A stretch of DNA of 64,000 bases, taken from NCBI GenBank assembly GCA_016196925.1, contig JACPWS010000003.1, positions 26,944-90,943 of the forward strand. The letters are read 5' to 3'. This stretch comes from Burkholderiales bacterium. GTDB lineage: Bacteria; Pseudomonadota; Gammaproteobacteria; Burkholderiales; Burkholderiaceae_D. Shown here piece after piece: positions 34,390-42,894 of the stretch (position 1 is the stretch's first letter; the number at the start of each line of letters is the position of its first letter). The notes under the pieces are model-generated. The model saw only the letters and a program-made list of their open reading frames with translations, was not told where the DNA came from and made no database searches. Both the position numbers and the translations under genes were made by a program.

Positions 34390-35204
34390 AAACCCTGAAC
34401 ATCATCGGCGCCGGCAAGGTCGGCCAGGTATTCGGCCGCGTCTTCTGGCAGCAGCAGGCGCTGCTGCCGGCGCAAATCCTGAACCGCACGCAGGCCAGCG
34501 CGCGACGGGCGGCCGCCTTCATCGGCGTCGGGCAGGCGGTCGCGTCCATGGCGGACTTGCAGCGCGCCGATGTATACATGCTGGCTGTGCCGGACGACCA
34601 GATCGGCTCGACCTGTGCGGCATTGGCAGAGCGCGGCGTGCTGGATGTGGCCAGCATCGTGTTTCATTGCAGCGGCGCCAAAGCCTCGACCGCCTTGCAG
34701 GCGGCGGCGGCGTGCGGCGCGGCGGTCGCCAGCCTGCATCCGGTGCGCAGCTTTGCCGATGCCGCGCAGGCGGCGCAGCAATTCGCCGGCACCATCTGCA
34801 GCGTGGAAGGCGATGCGCGCGCCCTGGAATTGCTGATACCTGCATTGCAGGCGGTGGCGGCTCAGGCGGTGCAGATCAGCGCCGACAGCAAATTGCTGTA
34901 TCACGCCGGTTCCGTGTTTGCCTGCAATTACCTGGTGACCCTGATGGAAACGGCGCTGCGCGCTTATCAGGCGGCCGGCATCCCGGCCGATCTGGCGCAA
35001 GCGATGGCCGCGCCGCTGGCCCGCCAGACGCTGGAAAACGTGTTTGCGCTCGGCACTGCGGCGGCCCTGACCGGCCCGATCGCGCGCGGCGACCTGGCCA
35101 CGGTGAACGCGCAACAGCAGGCGGTGGCTGCCTGGGATGGTCAGGCGGGCGACTTGTATCAGGCTTTCATCGCGCCGACCGTGGCGCTGGCGGCGCGCAA
35201 ATAA
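34386..35204 (+). CDS. Rossmann-fold protein with C-terminal DUF2520
   Basis: 272 residues. The N-terminal nucleotide-binding motif LNIIGAGKVGQVFGRVFW begins at residue 4, and CSGAKASTALQAAAACGAAVASLHPVRSF near 95 precedes the C-terminal DUF2520 helical domain (YHAGSVFACNYLVTLMETAL near 176). The arrangement resembles F420-dependent NADP reductase/6-phosphogluconate-dehydrogenase-like proteins. It is coupled to the Crp/Fnr gene by an ATGA overlap. Substrate unknown. Confidence 0.82.
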   Translation: MKTLNIIGAGKVGQVFGRVFWQQQALLPAQILNRTQASARRAAAFIGVGQAVASMADLQRADVYMLAVPDDQIGSTCAALAERGVLDVASIVFHCSGAKASTALQAAAACGAAVASLHPVRSFADAAQAAQQFAGTICSVEGDARALELLIPALQAVAAQAVQISADSKLLYHAGSVFACNYLVTLMETALRAYQAAGIPADLAQAMAAPLARQTLENVFALGTAAALTGPIARGDLATVNAQQQAVAAWDGQAGDLYQAFIAPTVALAARK

Positions 35205-35224
35205 ACCGGGGGCTGGCGAAAGTT

Positions 35225-35245
35225 GCACCGCTAAGAAAGCGGTGC
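35225..35245. other. Hairpin between convergent genes
   Basis: GCACCGCT (35225-35232) and AGCGGTGC (35238-35245) form a perfect 8-bp stem with a 5-nt loop. It lacks a T-run on either strand, so terminator activity would need another factor. Confidence 0.4.
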
Positions 35246-35287
35246 GCGCGGTAGCCGTCGCGCCGCCGGAGTGGTTCTGGGTCAGGC

Positions 35288-36757
35288 TTACTCGGAAAAA
35301 TACACGCTGTTGCGGCCGTTATCCTTGGCTTGATACAGCGCCAGATCGGCGCGTTCGAACACGCTGTCTTCGCTTTCCTGGTCGCGGCATTGCGCCACGC
35401 CCATGCTGACGGTAATCGCCAGCCGGGTTCTGGTCAAGTCGGTGGTGCGCGAAAAATCGTTGTTGGCGATGGTGTTGCGCAGGTTTTCGGCGATGGCGGT
35501 GGCTTTTTCCAGCGCACAGTTTTTCAACAGGATCAAGAATTCTTCGCCGCCCCAGCGGCAGATGACATCGCTTTCGCGCAGCGAACGTTTGGCGATCATG
35601 GCGATTTCCTTCAATACATGGTCGCCGACCAGATGGCCGTGTTTGTCATTTACTTTCTTGAAAAAGTCTATGTCCAGCAATACCGCGCACATGGGCTGGC
35701 GCGAGCGTTCGCCGTCCAGCAGCGCTTGCTGGTAAACGAAATCGAAGGCCTGACGGTTCAGTAGCGTGGTCAGGGCATCAGTGGAAGCCGATTTTTCCAG
35801 CCGGCCCTGGTAGCGTCGCACAGTCAACAACAGGATCAGCGATACGACCAGAGTGATGCCGGCGCTGATGGCCATATTCAGCCAGAACACATTTTGCAAG
35901 GGCTTGATGTCCTTGTTCATTTCCTGTTCCACCAGCAGATGCCATCCCAGTTCCGGAATGAAGCGCGAGTTGAGCAGGATGGTGTCGTTGTCGGTCTGGT
36001 ATTCCAGATGCAGCGATTCGCTCTTGCGGCTGGCCAGGATTTGCGGTGCCAGGCTGCCGATGCCGCGGATGTCGCTCAGCTTGTTGCGGATTTTTTTCAT
36101 ATTGTTGCCGGCCAGGGCGATATTGCCCTGCTGGTCGACAAAATAAATATTCCGGTGAAAGCGCGACTGATAATTATCTATCAGGTGCTTCATGGTATCG
36201 AGCGTCAAGCCTATGCCGGTCACGCCGATGAATTTCCCGCTGTAATCGAATATGCGGTAATTGATGAAGATCGTCATGCTGTCGCGATTTGCCATGTCGA
36301 TATCGACATTGGTTTCATAGGCGCTCTTTAACTGACGCACGCGATAGTACCATTGGTCGCGCGCTTCGTTTTCCTGCACGGTTTTCAGTACGCCGTCGGC
36401 GTAATAGTATTGACGCGTCTGTTCCGACACCAGAAAGCTGGAAATGGCATTGTTCTTTTGCTTGATTTCTTTCAGGTACTTGGTGATTTGCGCAGGATCT
36501 TGCTCGCCGTTGATGATCCAGTCGCGTAAGAAAGTGTCGTGCGCCATCTGCGAAGAAACGAAGACCGTGCGCAAGATGTCTTTCTGGATTTCGGAATAGA
36601 CGTTGTCGCCGGTGATCGGCAGGGTTTGCTCGGAGAGCCCCTGTTGTATCGCATCGCGCGAAACGATATAGGCGGCGACCGAGGTGAACACAAAACCGGC
36701 AATCAGGATCAGGGAAAGCCAGACCAGCAGACCGTATTTCTTAAACAAGTTTTGCAT
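35288..36757 (-). CDS. Membrane-bound Cache-GGDEF diguanylate cyclase
   Basis: 489 residues. Membrane helix 1 (about 11-33), an extracytoplasmic dCache-type sensor domain (about 40-280, with YYRVRQLKSAYETNVDIDM and YSGKFIGVTGIGLTLDTMKH), membrane helix 2 (about 285-310), then GGDEF from about 330. The active site reads GGEEF, and the I-site RESD sits five residues ahead, so it should make c-di-GMP under feedback control. The periplasmic Cache domain probably senses a small metabolite. It stands alone, convergent with the DUF2520 gene. Confidence 0.92.
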   Translation of the reverse strand: MQNLFKKYGLLVWLSLILIAGFVFTSVAAYIVSRDAIQQGLSEQTLPITGDNVYSEIQKDILRTVFVSSQMAHDTFLRDWIINGEQDPAQITKYLKEIKQKNNAISSFLVSEQTRQYYYADGVLKTVQENEARDQWYYRVRQLKSAYETNVDIDMANRDSMTIFINYRIFDYSGKFIGVTGIGLTLDTMKHLIDNYQSRFHRNIYFVDQQGNIALAGNNMKKIRNKLSDIRGIGSLAPQILASRKSESLHLEYQTDNDTILLNSRFIPELGWHLLVEQEMNKDIKPLQNVFWLNMAISAGITLVVSLILLLTVRRYQGRLEKSASTDALTTLLNRQAFDFVYQQALLDGERSRQPMCAVLLDIDFFKKVNDKHGHLVGDHVLKEIAMIAKRSLRESDVICRWGGEEFLILLKNCALEKATAIAENLRNTIANNDFSRTTDLTRTRLAITVSMGVAQCRDQESEDSVFERADLALYQAKDNGRNSVYFSE

Positions 36758-36866
36758 GGGTCAGTGACGGAATAGGGGGTGAGTTTGCGGCAAGATCATA
36801 CTATAAACCCTGGCGTTTCCCCGGCAAATTAGGGTAGAAAAGTGTTGGTTTGTGGAAATTATGAGC

Positions 36867-36899
36867 AAAAAAAATACCGCGCGCGGCGGTATTTTTTTT
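36867..36899. terminator. Bidirectional-looking rho-independent terminator
   Basis: ATACCGC (36874-36880) pairs with GCGGTAT (36886-36892), flanked by an A-run on the left and a T-run on the right. It serves the minus-strand glycine-zipper gene that ends at 36920. Confidence 0.85.
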
Positions 36900-36919
36900 C
36901 GGCAGGGATGCTCAGCCGG

Positions 36920-37459
36920 TTACGGGCGCGGCGTCAGCGAAACATGCAGGCGCAGGCGCGAACCGGGATCGTACGGCATCACGGTAGTATAAGTACGGTT
37001 GTGGTATTCGTAGGTGACCGCATAGCCATTGGTGCGGGTTTCCCAGTTGTCGATATTGCGGCATTGACGCACCGGATGGCTCTCATAGACCGGCTGGCTA
37101 TTGTTATTGCCGTTGTTTTCGATGCGGTCGCCGACGATGGCGCCGGTCAGCGCACCGGCCGCGGCGGCGGCGATGCGGCCATTACCGCCGCCGACCTGCG
37201 CGCCCAGCAAACCGCCGGCGATGCCGCCGATAATCGAGCCGCCGGCGCTGCGTTCGGACGGATGCTGCTGATAATGGCGCTGGCCGGTTTCGTATTCGTT
37301 GCGGCATTCCTGGCGCGGCACGTTGACTTGTTCTAACTGCGGTGTGACATTGGTTACACGGGCATAATCTTCAAAATCGGCGGCGTGTGCGGTGGGCAGG
37401 ATGGCTGCCAAGCCTAACAGGGATGCTGTAATGGAAAGTTTTTTAATGAAAATGGTCAT
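36920..37459 (-). CDS. Glycine-zipper 2TM outer-membrane-associated protein
   Basis: 179 residues. Signal peptide (ending AHAADF, about residue 26), then a polar N-terminal stretch with VPRQECRNEYETGQ, and a Gly-zipper membrane hairpin: GGSIIGGIAGGLLGAQVGGG near residue 72, then AAAAAGALTGAIVGDRIE near 98. The C-terminal part ends in a beta-rich segment with CRNIDNWETRTNGYAVTYEY. This is the Rickettsia-17kDa/'glycine zipper 2TM' layout; such proteins are envelope components of unclear role. Confidence 0.85.
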   Translation of the reverse strand: MTIFIKKLSITASLLGLAAILPTAHAADFEDYARVTNVTPQLEQVNVPRQECRNEYETGQRHYQQHPSERSAGGSIIGGIAGGLLGAQVGGGNGRIAAAAAGALTGAIVGDRIENNGNNNSQPVYESHPVRQCRNIDNWETRTNGYAVTYEYHNRTYTTVMPYDPGSRLRLHVSLTPRP

Positions 37460-37607
37460 ATCGCACCTCTTGTCTTATAGTCTGCATTTAACGCTTAGCC
37501 TATGCAAAAAGACGACAGAATAAATGTAAGAGTCTGTTTCAGGTATTTTTTCCTTGCATATTTTTTAATCGCCCATATTTATCGTGTTTTATCTGCAAGG
37601 AAAACAG

Positions 37608-37991
37608 ATGACTTTACTATGGACTTCCTGGATAACGATTGCCGCACTGGCCATGTATTTCTGGACCGCTTACGCGGTGGCGAAGGCGCGCATGCGTTGC
37701 CAGGTGAGGGCGCCTTTCGTGGATGGTCCGCCCGAATTCCTGCGCGCCTTGCGGGTGCAGGGCAACACTGTCGAGCAATTGATCTTTTTCCTGCCCGCCT
37801 TGTGGCTGTGTGCCTTCTGGTCCGGCGACCGGCTGGCGGCAGCTGGCGGTGCGGTCTGGGTGCTGGGGCGCATCTGGTATGCGCTGGCGTATTATCGCGC
37901 CGCTGAAAAGCGCGGCCCCGGCTTTACGATTTCTCTGCTGGCCGCTGTCGCGCTGTTGCTGGGCGCGATAGCCGGCATGAGCATGCGCTGA
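37608..37991 (+). CDS. MAPEG-family membrane protein
   Basis: 127 residues from ATG 37608 behind GCAAGGAAAACAG. Four membrane segments (about 5-24, 56-72, 78-94, 105-125). MAPEG marks: KARMRCQVRAPFVDGPPEFL and RVQGNTVEQLIFFLPALWL near residue 48, with the usual Glu and Arg. Bacterial relatives are glutathione- or lipid-peroxide-linked, but activity in bacteria is rarely shown. The next gene begins 5 bp after its stop. Confidence 0.85.
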   Translation: MTLLWTSWITIAALAMYFWTAYAVAKARMRCQVRAPFVDGPPEFLRALRVQGNTVEQLIFFLPALWLCAFWSGDRLAAAGGAVWVLGRIWYALAYYRAAEKRGPGFTISLLAAVALLLGAIAGMSMR

Positions 37992-37996
37992 TATTG

Positions 37997-39022
37997 ATGA
38001 AAAATTCTATGCATACTGCTAACAAACTCACCGCCCCGGTCTGGGCTTCTTATTTCTTCGCCATGCTGGCGCTCTGGATAGTGCTGAAGGCGGGCTTGCT
38101 GGTCGCCTTATTTTCCGGCTTGCTGGTATATTCGCTGATCCATTTGCTGGCGCCGACGATAGCCGCCAGATTCAGCAATCGTCAGCCGCGCATGATCGCG
38201 GTCGCGCTGTTGTCTACCGTATTGATCGTGGCGCTGACGCTGGCGCTGTGGGGGGCGCATGCTTTCTTGCGCAGCGATACCGGCAACTTGCATACCTTGC
38301 TGCAAAAGCTGGCCGACATTATCGACGCTTCACGCAGCCAGGTGCCGGATTGGGTGAGTACTAACTTGCCGGAAGATGTCGCTGCCTTGCAGGAGATGAT
38401 CGCCCACTGGTTGCGCGAACATGCCGGCGAAGCGAAATCGCTGGTGCCGGAAGCGGGCCACCTGATCGTGCACCTGCTGCTGGGTTTGATCATAGGCAGC
38501 ATGATCGCCTTGCGTGACGCCAGCGGCGACAGTAATCACAAGCCGTTTGCGGCCGCCCTGCATCAGCGGGTGGCGAATCTCAGCCAGATGTTCCATAAGA
38601 TCGTGTTCGCCCAGGTCAGGATTTCCTTGATCAACACCGTGCTGACGGCGATATATCTGGTGCTGGTGCTGCCGCTGGCAGGCGTGCACCTGCCGCTGAC
38701 CAAGAGCATGATAGCGATCACCTTCCTGGCCGGCCTGATTCCCGTGGTCGGCAATATCATTTCCAATACGGTGATCGTGATCGTGGCATTGTCGCATTCG
38801 CTGCATGTGGCGGCGGCTTCGCTGGCGTTCATGGTGGTGATCCACAAGATGGAATATTTCCTGAATGCCCGCATCATCGGCACCCAGATCAATGCGCGCG
38901 CCTGGGAATTGTTGATCACGATGCTGGTGATGGAAACCCTGTTCGGCTTGCCCGGCGTGGTGGCGGCGCCGGTATTTTATGCGTATGGCAAGAAAGAGTT
39001 GAGCGACCGAGGCATGGTCTGA
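37997..39022 (+). CDS. AI-2E/PerM-family transporter
   Basis: 341 residues from ATG 37997 (a TTG precedes it directly). About seven or eight membrane segments. Family marks are YSLIHLLAP near residue 50, the amphipathic region with VPDWVSTNLPEDVAALQEMI near 117, and the C-terminal block FLAGLIPVVGNIISNTVIVI near 245, followed by a helix with GTQINARAWELLITMLVMET. Members export small molecules or ions (AI-2, Na+/H+), so the substrate is uncertain. Tightly spaced after the MAPEG gene. Confidence 0.82.
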   Translation: MKNSMHTANKLTAPVWASYFFAMLALWIVLKAGLLVALFSGLLVYSLIHLLAPTIAARFSNRQPRMIAVALLSTVLIVALTLALWGAHAFLRSDTGNLHTLLQKLADIIDASRSQVPDWVSTNLPEDVAALQEMIAHWLREHAGEAKSLVPEAGHLIVHLLLGLIIGSMIALRDASGDSNHKPFAAALHQRVANLSQMFHKIVFAQVRISLINTVLTAIYLVLVLPLAGVHLPLTKSMIAITFLAGLIPVVGNIISNTVIVIVALSHSLHVAAASLAFMVVIHKMEYFLNARIIGTQINARAWELLITMLVMETLFGLPGVVAAPVFYAYGKKELSDRGMV

Positions 39023-39071
39023 TTGCTGTCATAATCCGCTCACCCTTATTAATTTCTTTTGCAGGCTAAGC

Positions 39072-39398
39072 ATGATTCTTGAACTCGCCGATATCCGCAT
39101 CCAGCCCGGCAAACAGGCTGAATTCGACCTCGCCATCCAGCGCGGCCTGAAAGAAGTGATCGCCCATGCCCGCGGCTTTCGCGGCTACCGAGTCAATCAC
39201 GGCATAGAGTCGCCGGAACGCTATGTGTTGATGATATTTTGGGATACGTTGGAAAATCACACCGTGGATTTCCGCGAGTCGCCGGCTTTTTTGCAATGGC
39301 GCTCTATCGTCGGCCCGTTTTTTGCGGCGCCGCCGGTGGTCGAGCATTTCAATTTACTGGACAAGTCGGCGGGAGCGCCGGACGGCGTTACGCCATAG
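39072..39398 (+). CDS. Antibiotic-biosynthesis-monooxygenase (ABM) domain protein
   Basis: 108 residues. The dimeric alpha/beta ferredoxin-like ABM fold is visible: ILELADIRIQPGKQAEFDLAI, then FRGYRVNHGIESPERYVLMIF, then NHTVDFRESPAFLQWRSIV. Members act on small aromatic or quinone compounds or as heme-degrading enzymes, but many have no known role. It stands alone. Confidence 0.85.
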   Translation: MILELADIRIQPGKQAEFDLAIQRGLKEVIAHARGFRGYRVNHGIESPERYVLMIFWDTLENHTVDFRESPAFLQWRSIVGPFFAAPPVVEHFNLLDKSAGAPDGVTP

Positions 39399-39518
39399 CG
39401 TCTTGATAATCGGGATTTCGTCCCAAGCTAACAGAGCCTAAAGCCGGCACGCTGGCTGTCGATTCCAGCTAGAATCGCAGTTGGCACGGCGCATTTCAGC
39501 TCATCAAAAAAGGTCAAT

Positions 39519-40817
39519 ATGGTTCCGCACCTCGTCACCGCCCTGAACGGGCCTTTGCTCGATCTCGAAAAAAAAATACTGGAAGCGACACCCGCAATAG
39601 AACGCTGGTTCCGTCTCGAATGGCAGGAACACACCCCGCCGTTTTACTGTTCGGTCGATTTGCGCAATGCCGGTTTCAAGCTGGCCCCGGTCGACACCAA
39701 CCTGTTCCCCGGCGGCTTCAATAATCTGTCGCCGGAAATGCTGCCGCTGGCGGTGCAGGCTGCGATGGCGGCCATAGAGAAATACTGCCCGGACGCCAAG
39801 AACCTGCTGCTGATCCCGGAGCGCCATACCCGCAACACTTTCTATCTGCAAAACATTGCGCGCCAGATGCAGATTTTCCGCCAGACCGGCCTCAATGTGC
39901 GCCTCGGTACGCTGGCGGAAGACATCACCGAACCGACCGCTATCGAGTTACCGGACGGCAGCCAGCTGGTGCTCGAGCCGCTCGAGCGCTCGGCCAACGG
40001 CCGCCGCCTGGGCCTGAAGAATTTCGATCCCTGCACCATTTTGCTGAACAACGATCTCTCGGCCGGCATCCCGCCGATACTGGAAAATATCCACGAACAA
40101 ACCCTGCTGCCGCCGCTGCATGCGGGCTGGGCCGTGCGCCGCAAGACCAATCACTTCGCGGCTTACGACGAGGTGGTGAAGAAATTTGCCAAGCTGGTGG
40201 ACATTGACCCGTGGATGCTGAACCCGTATTTCGCCAAGTGCAGCGGCATCAATTTCCATGAGCGCATAGGCGAAGACGCGCTGGCCGCCACGGTGGATAG
40301 CGTGCTGGCCAAAATTCGCAAGAAATACAAGGAATACGGCATCAAGGAAAAGCCTTTCGTGATCGTGAAAGCCGATGCCGGCACTTACGGCATGGGCATC
40401 ATGACGGTGCGCGACTCCAGCGAAGTGCGCGACCTGAACCGCAAGCAGCGCAACAAGATGTCGGTCGTCAAGGAAGGTCTGGAAGTCAGCGACGTGATCG
40501 TGCAGGAAGGCGTGCACACCTTCGAGCAGATCGACGAATCGGTGGCCGAGCCGGTGGTGTACATGATGGATCGCTATGTGATCGGCGGCTTCTACCGCGT
40601 GCATGAAGACCGCGGCGTCGATGAAAACCTGAACGCGCCCGGCATGCATTTCGTGCCGCTGGCGTTCGCCCAGCAACACGCGGTGCCCGACATGCACGCC
40701 AAGCCGGGCACGGCCGCGCCGAACCGCTTCTACATGTACGGCGTGGTGGCGCGCCTGGCCTTGCTGGCCGCTTCGCTGGAGCTGGAGAAGACCGATCCGA
40801 ACCCCGAAGTCTACTAA
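39519..40817 (+). CDS. gshA: Glutamate-cysteine ligase, proteobacterial type
   Basis: 432 residues. Recognised as the proteobacterial (TIGR02049-like) gamma-glutamylcysteine ligase by FKLAPVDTNLFPGGFNNLSP near residue 50, LLLIPERHTRNTFYLQNI near 95, EKPFVIVKADAGTYGMGIMT near 280, and VIVQEGVHTFEQID near 325. This class is typical of betaproteobacteria. It makes gamma-glutamylcysteine from Glu and Cys with ATP, first step of glutathione synthesis. gshB follows after a 226-bp gap holding a nested inverted repeat. Confidence 0.92.
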   Translation: MVPHLVTALNGPLLDLEKKILEATPAIERWFRLEWQEHTPPFYCSVDLRNAGFKLAPVDTNLFPGGFNNLSPEMLPLAVQAAMAAIEKYCPDAKNLLLIPERHTRNTFYLQNIARQMQIFRQTGLNVRLGTLAEDITEPTAIELPDGSQLVLEPLERSANGRRLGLKNFDPCTILLNNDLSAGIPPILENIHEQTLLPPLHAGWAVRRKTNHFAAYDEVVKKFAKLVDIDPWMLNPYFAKCSGINFHERIGEDALAATVDSVLAKIRKKYKEYGIKEKPFVIVKADAGTYGMGIMTVRDSSEVRDLNRKQRNKMSVVKEGLEVSDVIVQEGVHTFEQIDESVAEPVVYMMDRYVIGGFYRVHEDRGVDENLNAPGMHFVPLAFAQQHAVPDMHAKPGTAAPNRFYMYGVVARLALLAASLELEKTDPNPEVY

Positions 40818-40825
40818 AAACACTG

Positions 40826-40990
40826 GTCCACGAAAGACACGAAAAGCACGAACAAAAACTAATACCTTAGCTTCGTCATTCCCGCGCAGGCGGGAATCCA
40901 CGTTAATCAGACACTCAAATGGATTCCCGCCTACGCGGGAATGACGATATAAAGCTGTTTTTTTTTCGTGCTTTTCGTGACTTCGTGGAC
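40826..40990. repeat. Nested inverted repeat, outer 'GTCCACGAA' element
   Basis: The left arm begins GTCCACGAAAGACACGAAAA (40826-40845) and the right arm ends TTTTCGTGACTTCGTGGAC (40972-40990), inverted to each other over about 30 bp. A second inverted repeat (40873-40947) lies inside. The outer element is of the same type as the one at 52534-52643. Confidence 0.8.
40873..40947. repeat. Inner 28-bp inverted repeat ('CATTCCCGC' type)
   Basis: TCGTCATTCCCGCGCAGGCG (from 40873) and CGCCTACGCGGGAATGACGA (to 40947) are inverted 28-bp arms with few mismatches, enclosing a 19-bp centre. Sequence words such as cattcccgcgnaggcgggaatcca are common small repeats in many proteobacteria. It sits inside the outer GTCCACGAA repeat. 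Confidence 0.8.
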
Positions 40991-41043
40991 AATGATTTTT
41001 CAAAATAATAGTGGGCCAAATGCCCATCTCGCCAGATACCGCC

Positions 41044-41991
41044 ATGAAAATCGCCTTCCTGACCGATCCGCTGTCCCAGTTTAAAACCTACAAGGATACG
41101 ACTTACGCCATGATGCGGGAGGCCGCGCGGCGCGGCTATGCGCTGTATGCGTTCGGCCCGGAACAGCTGGCGCTGGAAGGCGGCAAGGTCGTCGCCAGCG
41201 GGCGCAGGTTGACGCTGACCGGCGACGGCGACGACTGGTATCGCCTGGACCCGGCACAAACCATGCCGCTCGGCGATTTCGACGCGGTCTTGCAGCGCAA
41301 GGACCCGCCGTTCGACATGGAATATATCTATGCGACCTATCTGCTGGAACTGGCCGAGCGGCAGGGCGCACGCGTCTACAACAAGCCGGCGGCGATCCGT
41401 AACCACAACGAAAAACTCAGCATCGCCCAGTTCAGCCAGTTTACCGCGCCGACGCTGGTGACGCGCGATGGCGCGCGCCTGCGCGATTTTCACCGGCAAC
41501 AGCGCGACATCATACTCAAGCCGTTGGACGGCATGGGCGGCGCCGGCGTATTCCGGATCCGCGAAGACGGCATGAACCTCGGTTCTGTGATTGAAACCTT
41601 AACGGCCAACGGCAGTCGAACTATCATGGCGCAGCGTTATATTCCAGAGATCGTGGAGGGCGATAAGCGCATTCTGTTGATCGGCGGCAAGGTGGTGCCG
41701 TTCGCGCTGGCGCGCATCCCGCAAGCGGGCGAAGTGCGCGGCAATCTGGCGGCCGGTGGCGTCGGCGTGGCGCAGGAATTGTCGGCGCGCGACCTGGAAA
41801 TCGCGCAGACTCTGGCGCCCGAGCTTTATCAAAGAGGCTTGTTACTGGTAGGATTAGATGTGATCGGCAATTATTTGACGGAGGTTAACGTCACCAGCCC
41901 GACCTGCTTCCAGGAAATCACCAACCAGAAGGGGTTTAATGTGGCCGGGATGATGATAGACGCGCTGGAATCCGCCCTTTCCGGTAATTGA
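41044..41991 (+). CDS. gshB: Glutathione synthetase
   Basis: 315 residues from ATG 41044, the family start (KIAFLTDPLSQFKTYKDTTY); an upstream in-frame ATG at 41011 is not conserved in type. GshB/ATP-grasp marks: RKDPPFDMEYIYATYLLELAE near residue 86, LKPLDGMGGAGVFRI near 158, MAQRYIPEIVEGDKRILLIGG near 197, and VTSPTCFQEI near the C-terminus. It adds glycine to gamma-glutamylcysteine. The final base of its stop codon is also the first base of an inverted copy of the 85-bp repeat family. Confidence 0.95.
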   Translation: MKIAFLTDPLSQFKTYKDTTYAMMREAARRGYALYAFGPEQLALEGGKVVASGRRLTLTGDGDDWYRLDPAQTMPLGDFDAVLQRKDPPFDMEYIYATYLLELAERQGARVYNKPAAIRNHNEKLSIAQFSQFTAPTLVTRDGARLRDFHRQQRDIILKPLDGMGGAGVFRIREDGMNLGSVIETLTANGSRTIMAQRYIPEIVEGDKRILLIGGKVVPFALARIPQAGEVRGNLAAGGVGVAQELSARDLEIAQTLAPELYQRGLLLVGLDVIGNYLTEVNVTSPTCFQEITNQKGFNVAGMMIDALESALSGN

Positions 41992-42071
41992 TACTCCCTC
42001 CTAGTATGTTAATTTGCCCTTGTAAATCAGGCGGGAGTGGCGATGTTTTTCTGCATACTCCCTAGGAATAG
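41991..42071. repeat. 85-bp repeat family, inverted diverged copy D
   Basis: Plus strand begins ATACTCCCTCCTAGTATG, that is ATACT-N7-AGTAT. Reverse-complemented, it aligns with the copy at 58730-58814, sharing AAAAAcatCGCC, a T(A/T)TA(A)ACAA(A/G)G centre and the GGGAGTAT end. It fills most of the gap between gshB and the EIIA gene. Confidence 0.65.
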
Positions 42072-42077
42072 TGAATT

Positions 42078-42482
42078 ATGGTAGGCATACTCTTGATGAC
42101 GCACGCACCGCTGGGCTCTGCATTCTTGCAGGCGGCGACGCATGTGTTTCGCGGCATGCCGGAACGCATGGAGGCGATAGATGTGGTCGCCGACCAGAAT
42201 ATTGACGAAGTGAACTGTCTTGCGCGGGCTGCGGTACTGCGCCTGAACGACGGTTCCGGTGTATTGATCCTGACCGACGTGATGGGCGGCACGCCTTCGA
42301 ATTGCTGCCGCCAGCTGGGTGAGCCGGATCAGGTCGCGATCGTGGCCGGGATCAGCTTGCCGATGTTGCTGCGCGCCATTACCTATCGTAACGACACGCT
42401 CGATGTGGTGGTCGAGATGGCGCTGGCAGGCGGCCAGAACGGCGCGTTGCGCCTCGACGACCGGGTGCGTCTGGCGCCCTGA
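42078..42482 (+). CDS. PTS EIIA component, mannose-type (regulatory)
   Basis: 134 residues. Mannose-family EIIA with the phosphorylatable His in ILLMTHAPLGSAFLQAA (residue 9) and the family segments DVVADQNIDEVNC and DVMGGTPSNCCRQLG. No EIIB/IIC/IID gene follows, so the phosphate chain is probably regulatory rather than for sugar uptake, as in many betaproteobacteria. HPr begins 24 bp downstream and enzyme I follows, giving a full EI-HPr-EIIA relay. Confidence 0.9.
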   Translation: MVGILLMTHAPLGSAFLQAATHVFRGMPERMEAIDVVADQNIDEVNCLARAAVLRLNDGSGVLILTDVMGGTPSNCCRQLGEPDQVAIVAGISLPMLLRAITYRNDTLDVVVEMALAGGQNGALRLDDRVRLAP

Positions 42483-42506
42483 ATATAGTGATTTGGAAAG
42501 GAAAGC

Positions 42507-42776
42507 ATGATCCAGCAGGAAATTGAAATCGTAAATAAACTCGGTTTGCACGCCAGGGCATCGGCAAAATTCACGCAACTGGCCAGCAAGTTCAAGAGCG
42601 AAGTCTGGCTGGCCCGCAACGGTCGCCGCGTGAACGGCAAATCCATCATGGGTGTGATGATGCTGGCGGCAGGCAAGGGCAGCAAGCTCAATCTGGAAAC
42701 AGAAGGCGCGGATGAGCAGGAATGTTTTGATGCAATCCTGACTTTAATCAATGACAAATTCGGCGAAGGCGAGTAA
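42507..42776 (+). CDS. ptsH: HPr phosphocarrier
   Basis: 89 residues. The active-site His is in KLGLHARASAKFTQLA (residue 16) and the regulatory Ser in NGKSIMGVMMLAAGKGSKL (residue 47 region). It takes phosphate from enzyme I and passes it to EIIA. The length and motifs are fully standard. It lies between the EIIA and enzyme I genes. Confidence 0.95.
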   Translation: MIQQEIEIVNKLGLHARASAKFTQLASKFKSEVWLARNGRRVNGKSIMGVMMLAAGKGSKLNLETEGADEQECFDAILTLINDKFGEGE

Positions 42777-42894
42777 TACCATGGATTTCCCCGGCCCGGG
42801 GGGCGGACATGAGACTCAGAGCTTGAGTACAGCGGCGGCGCGCAGAGACAATTGAGCGCGCCGTGGCGGAACGACACTTTCAGGGGGATTAGGC

